Shown here in pieces: positions 59,923 to 64,000 of a stretch of DNA of 64,000 bases (its first letter is position 1; each line of letters opens with the position of its first letter). The stretch spans positions 1,103,818-1,167,817 of the forward strand of contig NZ_JAKRKC020000003.1 of assembly GCF_022664455.2 (NCBI RefSeq). The letters run 5' to 3'. The DNA comes from Actinomadura luzonensis (lineage in GTDB: Bacteria > Actinomycetota > Actinomycetes > Streptosporangiales > Streptosporangiaceae). The notes under the pieces were generated by a model, which saw only the letters and a list, made by a program, of their open reading frames with translations, did no database searches and had not been told where the DNA came from. The translations under genes and the position numbers were made by a program.

Positions 59923-60339
59923 TCGAGGGCCCCTTCCGCTCACCAGCAGGCCATATATCAGCTCGAACGTACGTAGAATAGGGCAAACCAATCCCGGTCC
60001 GGGCGTCGCCCCGGGCGCTGGAGCAGCACGAACCGCGAGGGGAACGGGGAGCCGGACCGTCAGCACCGCCGACCCAGCAGTGCGCCGCCCGAGCGCCGCG
60101 CACCGCCACGAGCCCCCGGACGCGCCCGGCCAGGGCGCGCCGGACCGGTCCGCCACGGCCACGGCCCTGACCGCCCGCACGTCCGCCGCCGTACCCGCCT
60201 TCGCACCCGCCTTCGGCGAGCACCCCGCCACGGTGCGTAAACTGATCGCACCCCTGGGTACCGGCATGTCGGACAACTCCCCGGTGCTCACCCTGTCCGC
60301 CCCCGTCCGCCCGACGACCGTTCCCGCTCAGGAGCCTCG
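59923..60339. other. Divergent intergenic region between two partner-switch genes
   Basis: About 420 bases between the giant sensor and the divergent STAS gene. No coding frame supported. An AT-rich patch at about 59950-59990 is the probable promoter zone of the sensor. AGGAG at about 60330 is the ribosome binding site of the STAS gene. A short dyad TGCG-N9-CGCA is seen near 60235. Confidence 0.4.
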
Positions 60340-60696
60340 GTGCAGCACGACCACGGCCTGACCATCACCCACCGATCGCCCACGGCCGGCGTCCACGTCC
60401 TGGCCGTGCACGGCGACCTGGATCACCACACCTCCCCGCGGTTGCAGGAGGCCCTGGACGCACTCGCGCCGGCCGGCGGCGACCTGCTGGTGATCGACCT
60501 GACGGAGCTGCCGTTCTGCGACTCCACGGGCGTCTCCGTCCTGGTGGCGGCGCACCAGCGGGCCCAGGACGCCGGCGTCCGGCTGGCGCTGGCCGGCCTC
60601 CACGCCGACCTCGCGCACATCTTCAAGATCATGGGCCTGGACCGGCTGCTGTCCTTCTACGACTCCACCGACGACGCCATCGCCGCCCTGCGCTGA
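60340..60696 (+). CDS. STAS-domain anti-sigma factor antagonist
   Basis: 118-aa SpoIIAA/RsbV-type protein from a GTG start with AGGAG upstream. The domain reads VHVLAVHGDLDHHTSPRLQE, DLLVIDLTELPFCDSTGVSV with the phospho-acceptor Ser in DSTG, and ends FKIMGLDRLLSFYDSTDDAI. It is a paralogue of the STAS protein at 55454-55756, with low identity. It is divergent from the giant sensor, whose phosphatase or kinase module may also act on it. Confidence 0.92.
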   Translation: MQHDHGLTITHRSPTAGVHVLAVHGDLDHHTSPRLQEALDALAPAGGDLLVIDLTELPFCDSTGVSVLVAAHQRAQDAGVRLALAGLHADLAHIFKIMGLDRLLSFYDSTDDAIAALR

Positions 60697-60830
60697 CCCC
60701 CGCCGGGCCCGCCCGGCGTGAAAGTTGCACGGTTTCCGCGGCGTCCGCCCAGGTCGCGGACGCGGCCGGTTGACCGGGCGGGCGCGCCGCGAGGAAAGTC
60801 GCTTGCGTCCCTTCCCGCGTTGGGAGTCCG

Positions 60831-62147
60831 ATGAGTGACGCTCGTCGCCGGCTGCTCGCCGTGCTGCTGCCCGCCCTCCTGCTCGTGTTGTGCGCCGTCG
60901 TGCCGCTCACCCAGCGGGCCGCCCGCGCCGCCGCCGACCCGCCGGGCCCGGTGACCGGCAACGCCACGTACTTCGACGCGCTCGGCTCCCCGTACGGCGG
61001 GTGCGGGCTGCCCCAGGCGAACCTGGACGCGCCGGACTTCGTCGCGCTCAACGTGTACGCCACGCCCGGCGACTACGCCTTCTACCCGCGCCCGCTCACC
61101 GGCGCCGACCTCAGCAAGGCCGGGCTGTGGAACAACGGCCTCAACTGCGGCCGGTACGTGCAGGTGGAGATCGGCGACTACTGCACCGGCACCAACGACG
61201 GCGCGCAGAACCAGGCGTTCTGCCGCGGCGGCTCCTGGGTCGCCGACGCCTACGACGGCGCCCGGCTCACCATGATCGTCGCCGACAGCTGCGGCGACTC
61301 CAACGCCTGGTGCCGCGACGACCCGTACCACCTCGACCTGTCGAAGGACTCGCTCAACCGGTTCGTCAAGAACGGCGCCCCGGTCGGCGACCTCTACCCC
61401 GGTCACTGGAACAACCGGCACGTCACCTGGTCGTTCGTCCCCGCGCCCGACTACCGCGGCGACATCGCCATCGGCTTCCTCCAGGGCGCGCAGGTCTGGT
61501 GGCCCGCCATCGCCGTCTCGCACCTGGCCAACGGCATCCACGGCGTCGAGTACTTCGCCGACGGCGCGTGGCACGCCGCCCGGATGAACGGCGACATGGG
61601 GCAGTCCTACGTCATCGGCGGGATCACGCAGGGGTCCGACCGGTTCCAGATCCGGGTTCGGGACGCCTCGGACGCGCTGATCAACGACGGGCGGGTGTAC
61701 AGCTTCGGGCTGCCGGCGGGGTGCGGGACACGGTGCGGGGCGGCGTACACGAAGGCCGACTACACCACCTCGACGACCCCGACCGCGACCCCGACCGTGG
61801 ACGTGACCCCGACCGTGACCCCCACGGGCACCCCCACGGGCGGCACGGGCGTCCCCTGCGGCGTCGACTACCGGGTGGCGAACGCCTGGCAGGGCGGCTT
61901 CACCTCGAACGTCACCGTCCGGAACACCGGCGCCGCGACCTGGAACAACTGGACGCTCACCTGGCGGATGCCGTCCGGCGTGACGCTGACCGGCGCCTGG
62001 AGCTCCACCATCACGACGTCCGGCGACACCTGGACCGTCCGGGCGCCGAGCTGGGCGACGAGCATCCCGCCCGGCGGCTCGGCCACGTTCGGCTTCCAGG
62101 CGAACGGCTCGTCCACGCCCGGCCCCACCGGCATCGCCTGTTCCTGA
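60831..62147 (+). CDS. Secreted expansin-like protein with C-terminal CBM2
   Basis: 438 aa. Signal peptide RLLAVLLPALLLVLCAVVPL. An expansin/RlpA-like double-psi barrel occupies about 40-165 (NATYFDALGSPYGGCGLPQA, MIVADSCGDSNAWCRDDPYH, ending in HLDLSKDSLNRF). A second beta-sandwich domain runs to about 300. A Thr-Pro linker encoded by short repeats follows (about 310-335). Then comes a family 2 carbohydrate-binding module (YRVANAWQGGFTSNVTVRNT, GAATWNNWTLTWRMPSGVTL, SIPPGGSATFGFQANG). Bacterial expansins loosen cellulose-hemicellulose networks without hydrolysis, and the CBM2 would bind cellulose or chitin. ATG with GGGAG upstream. Confidence 0.87.
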   Translation: MSDARRRLLAVLLPALLLVLCAVVPLTQRAARAAADPPGPVTGNATYFDALGSPYGGCGLPQANLDAPDFVALNVYATPGDYAFYPRPLTGADLSKAGLWNNGLNCGRYVQVEIGDYCTGTNDGAQNQAFCRGGSWVADAYDGARLTMIVADSCGDSNAWCRDDPYHLDLSKDSLNRFVKNGAPVGDLYPGHWNNRHVTWSFVPAPDYRGDIAIGFLQGAQVWWPAIAVSHLANGIHGVEYFADGAWHAARMNGDMGQSYVIGGITQGSDRFQIRVRDASDALINDGRVYSFGLPAGCGTRCGAAYTKADYTTSTTPTATPTVDVTPTVTPTGTPTGGTGVPCGVDYRVANAWQGGFTSNVTVRNTGAATWNNWTLTWRMPSGVTLTGAWSSTITTSGDTWTVRAPSWATSIPPGGSATFGFQANGSSTPGPTGIACS

Positions 62148-62190
62148 GCGGGCCTCGATTCCGTCGGCGGGGGCCGTCATGATGGGGGGC

Positions 62191-62664
62191 ATGGCTTCGT
62201 GGCGGGAGTTCGAGCGGCAGGCGCCTGAGCTGGCCGGGGCGGCCAGGCGGCTGATGGACGCCTACCCGCACAAGGTCCTCGCGACCCTGCGCAAGGACGG
62301 CTCGCCGCGGGTGAGCGGCATCGAGACCACACTCAGGAACGGCGAGCTGTGGACGGGCTCGATGGCGCACGCGGTCAAGGCCGCCGACCTGCGCCGCGAC
62401 CCGCGCCTCGCGGTCCACGTCACCTCGCGCGCGCCCGACCCCGGCGACCCGTCCTCCTGGGAGGGCGACCTGAAGCTCTCCGGGCGGGCGGCGGAGGTCA
62501 CCGACCCCGCGACGCTGGCCGCGTACGGCGGGCCGGTCGAGGCCGGCTCCCACCTGTTCCGGATCGAGGTGAGCGAGGTGGCCTGGACCAGGGTCGAGGG
62601 CGACGAGCTGGTCATCACCGCCTGGCGGGCGGGCGCGGGCGTGCGGGAGCACCGCCGCAAGTAA
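62191..62664 (+). CDS. Pyridoxamine 5'-phosphate oxidase-fold protein
   Basis: 157-aa split-barrel flavin-binding-type protein: VLATLRKDGSPRVSGIETTL, NGELWTGSMAHAVKAADLRR, DPRLAVHVTSRAP, and the closing strand SEVAWTRVEGDELVITAWRA. Such proteins bind FMN, F420 or heme. The chemistry cannot be chosen here. ATG 62191 is preferred because ATGGGGGGC forms its ribosome binding site. In-frame ATGs at 62179 and 62182 lie upstream. Stands alone. Confidence 0.85.
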   Translation: MASWREFERQAPELAGAARRLMDAYPHKVLATLRKDGSPRVSGIETTLRNGELWTGSMAHAVKAADLRRDPRLAVHVTSRAPDPGDPSSWEGDLKLSGRAAEVTDPATLAAYGGPVEAGSHLFRIEVSEVAWTRVEGDELVITAWRAGAGVREHRRK

Positions 62665-62710
62665 CCGCGGTCCCGCGCGCCGGTACGGGCATTCGGAGGG
62701 TCCGTAACCC

Positions 62711-62775
62711 TTGACCGCGCACAGTCGCGTTCGTTAGCGTCTCCCTGTGCGATACGTTGTCTCTCTGAGAGAGAC
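62711..62775 (+). promoter_or_regulatory. Promoter and palindrome before the class V aminotransferase
   Basis: TTGACC (62711-62716), an 18-base spacer and TAGCGT (62735-62740) form a vegetative-type promoter. About 20 bases after the -10 box lies the palindrome GTCTCTCTGAGAGAGAC (62759-62775), suitable as a repressor site or a small leader hairpin. The start codon follows at 62821, with no strong ribosome binding site seen. Confidence 0.55.
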
Positions 62776-62820
62776 GGTGCAGGCCCGAGAATTCCTGAAG
62801 CGAGGCTGACTCACACCTTG

Positions 62821-64000
62821 ATGATCGACATCGACCGCGTCCGCGCCGACACCCCCGGCTGCCGGGACGTCGTCCACCTGAACAACGCCGGGTCCGCGCT
62901 CCCGCCGGCCGCCGTCCTCGACGCCACCATCGACTACCTGCGGGAGGAGGCCGCGCACGGCGGGTACGAGACCCACCACCGGCGGGAGGCGCAGATCGCC
63001 GCGGTCTACGACTCCCTGGCCGCCCTGCTCGGCGCCCGCCCCACCGAGATCGCCCTGGCCGACAACGCCACCCGCGCCTGGGACGTCGTCTTTTACGGCC
63101 TGCGCTTCGCGCCCGGCGAGCGCATCCTCACCTGCCGCTCGGAGTACGGCAGCAACGCCGTCGCCTACCTCCAGCAGGCGGCCCGCACCGGCGTGGAGGT
63201 GCGGGTGATCGACGACGACGCCGACGGGCAGGTGGACCTCGCGCACCTGGAGCGGGAGCTGGCCGAGCCGGGCGTGCGGCTGGTGTCCATGACGCACATT
63301 CCCACGCAGGGCGGGCTGGTCAACCCGGCCCCCGAGATCGGCGCGCTGGCCCGGGCCGCCGGGGTGCCGTTCCTGCTGGACGCCTGCCAGTCCGCCGGGC
63401 AGCTCCGCCTCGACGTGGACGAGCTGAAGTGCGACGTGCTGACCGGCACCGGCCGCAAGTACCTGCGCGGGCCGCGCGGCACCGGCTTCCTGTACGTGCG
63501 CGAGAGCATGATGGACCGCTTCGAGCCCGCCGTGCTCGACATCGCCTCGGCCACGTGGACCGCGCCCGGCTCGTACGAGCTGGCCCCCGACGCCCGCCGC
63601 TACGAGACGTGGGAGAAGAACTACGCCGCCGTCGCCGGCCTCGGCGCCGCCGCCGACTACGCCCTCGGCCTCGGCGCCGCCGCCGTCGAGGCGCGCGTCC
63701 TCGCCCTCGGCGAGCTGCTGCGGCGCACGCTGGCGGGCGTCGAGGGGGTACGGGTGCACGACCTCGGCGGCCGGCGGTGCGGCATCGTCTCCTTCACCGT
63801 CGCCGGGATGGCCGCCGACGAGGTCAAGGACGCGCTGGCCGCCGAACGGGTCAATGTCACCGTGTCCAAGGACACCTCCGCCCAGTGGGACCTGCCCGCG
63901 CGCGGCCTGAGCACCGTGGTGCGCGCCTCCGTGCACTACTACAACACCGAGGAGGAGATCGAGTACGTCGGGTCGCTGGTGGAACGGCTGGTGGCCGACA
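62821..64000 (+). CDS. Class V aminotransferase (cysteine-desulfurase-like), partial
   Basis: The frame is open from ATG 62821 to the window end (393 codons). PLP fold type I enzyme: VHLNNAGSALPPAAVLDATI at the start, IALADNATRAWDVVFYGLRF, the cofactor Asp in FLLDACQSAGQLRLDVDELK, and the PLP lysine in TGTGRKYLRGPRGTGFLYV. The late part FTVAGMAADEVKDALAAERV and VRASVHYYNTEEEIEYVGSL matches the C-terminal domain, so only the last residues are missing. Related proteins are cysteine desulfurases, EgtE-like lyases and isopenicillin-N-epimerase-like enzymes. The substrate cannot be assigned. Confidence 0.9.
   Translation, partial: MIDIDRVRADTPGCRDVVHLNNAGSALPPAAVLDATIDYLREEAAHGGYETHHRREAQIAAVYDSLAALLGARPTEIALADNATRAWDVVFYGLRFAPGERILTCRSEYGSNAVAYLQQAARTGVEVRVIDDDADGQVDLAHLERELAEPGVRLVSMTHIPTQGGLVNPAPEIGALARAAGVPFLLDACQSAGQLRLDVDELKCDVLTGTGRKYLRGPRGTGFLYVRESMMDRFEPAVLDIASATWTAPGSYELAPDARRYETWEKNYAAVAGLGAAADYALGLGAAAVEARVLALGELLRRTLAGVEGVRVHDLGGRRCGIVSFTVAGMAADEVKDALAAERVNVTVSKDTSAQWDLPARGLSTVVRASVHYYNTEEEIEYVGSLVERLVAD

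Noticed and set aside
55771..59976. 1401-codon plus-strand open frame opposite the giant sensor
   Set aside because: Shadow frame; no domain recognisable, whereas the minus strand encodes nine clear domains.
61755..61850. Short GC-rich tandem repeats as a regulatory or CRISPR-like array
   Set aside because: They are in frame within the expansin-CBM2 gene and encode a Thr-Pro linker; no spacers are present.
1..64000. CRISPR arrays, rRNA genes, plasmid origin
   Set aside because: No regularly spaced identical repeats, rRNA sequence or origin-like iterons were seen in the window.

Overview
The window is chromosomal DNA of a high-GC actinomycete. G+C is high throughout, GTG and TTG starts are frequent, many genes overlap stop-to-start, and the gene content is typical of filamentous actinobacteria: MmyB-type HTH regulators, WYL regulators, an ECF42 sigma factor with a YCII partner, STAND NTPases, SpoIIE/STAS signalling and a CBM2 protein. 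A Streptosporangiales-like host is an inference, since no rRNA or complete tRNA is present to place it.

Layout. 0-4.4 kb is a mobile-element scar: an IS5-type transposase, a tRNA 3' end that looks like an attachment-site copy, a serine-recombinase C-terminal remnant, an imine-reductase-like gene behind a MerR-type promoter, and an IS3 remnant fused to a truncated ECF sigma gene. 4.8-10.1 kb carries a secreted serine hydrolase and a small operon (membrane protein, saccharopine-dehydrogenase-like enzyme, ABM-domain protein, SAM methyltransferase) ending in a TetR gene whose operator motif recurs before the first gene. 10.4-13.25 kb is a graveyard of decayed genes (MFS, AraC, histidine kinase, FtsX-like). 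13.25-30.3 kb is an accessory redox and detoxification zone: amidohydrolase, two SDRs, two aldo-keto reductases, VOC, RidA and YCII proteins, a sulfotransferase and five local regulators, several with visible dyad operators.

30.3-38.8 kb holds three STAND-type NTPase genes. On the minus strand lies a translationally coupled operon of an nSTAND-WD40 protein, a 237-aa orphan and an HTH-NACHT membrane protein. Divergent to it is an XRE-NB-ARC protein without its usual TPR tail, overlapped by a small coiled-coil gene. It resembles a signalling or immune-type locus of unknown function.

40.3-50.6 kb is the most interesting region. It encodes an alpha-oxoamine synthase of the serine-palmitoyltransferase type, a dedicated acyl carrier protein, a ketosynthase, a YghO/bacterial-ceramide-synthase-like GNAT protein, a CerR-like SDR, a PAP2 phosphatase, a P450, an MMPL exporter and a WS/DGAT-type acyltransferase. 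Together they read as an actinobacterial ceramide/sphingolipid-like pathway. Two of its genes carry frameshifts in GC runs, so the locus may be decaying or the sequence may contain errors.

50.6-64 kb returns to general functions: NAD synthetase, an AhpD-like protein, a methyltransferase preceded by a possible short peptide gene, a glycosyltransferase, a very large hybrid sensor with phosphatase output coupled to a STAS protein, a second STAS protein, an expansin-like secreted protein with a CBM2, a PNPOx-fold protein, and a class V aminotransferase running off the right edge.
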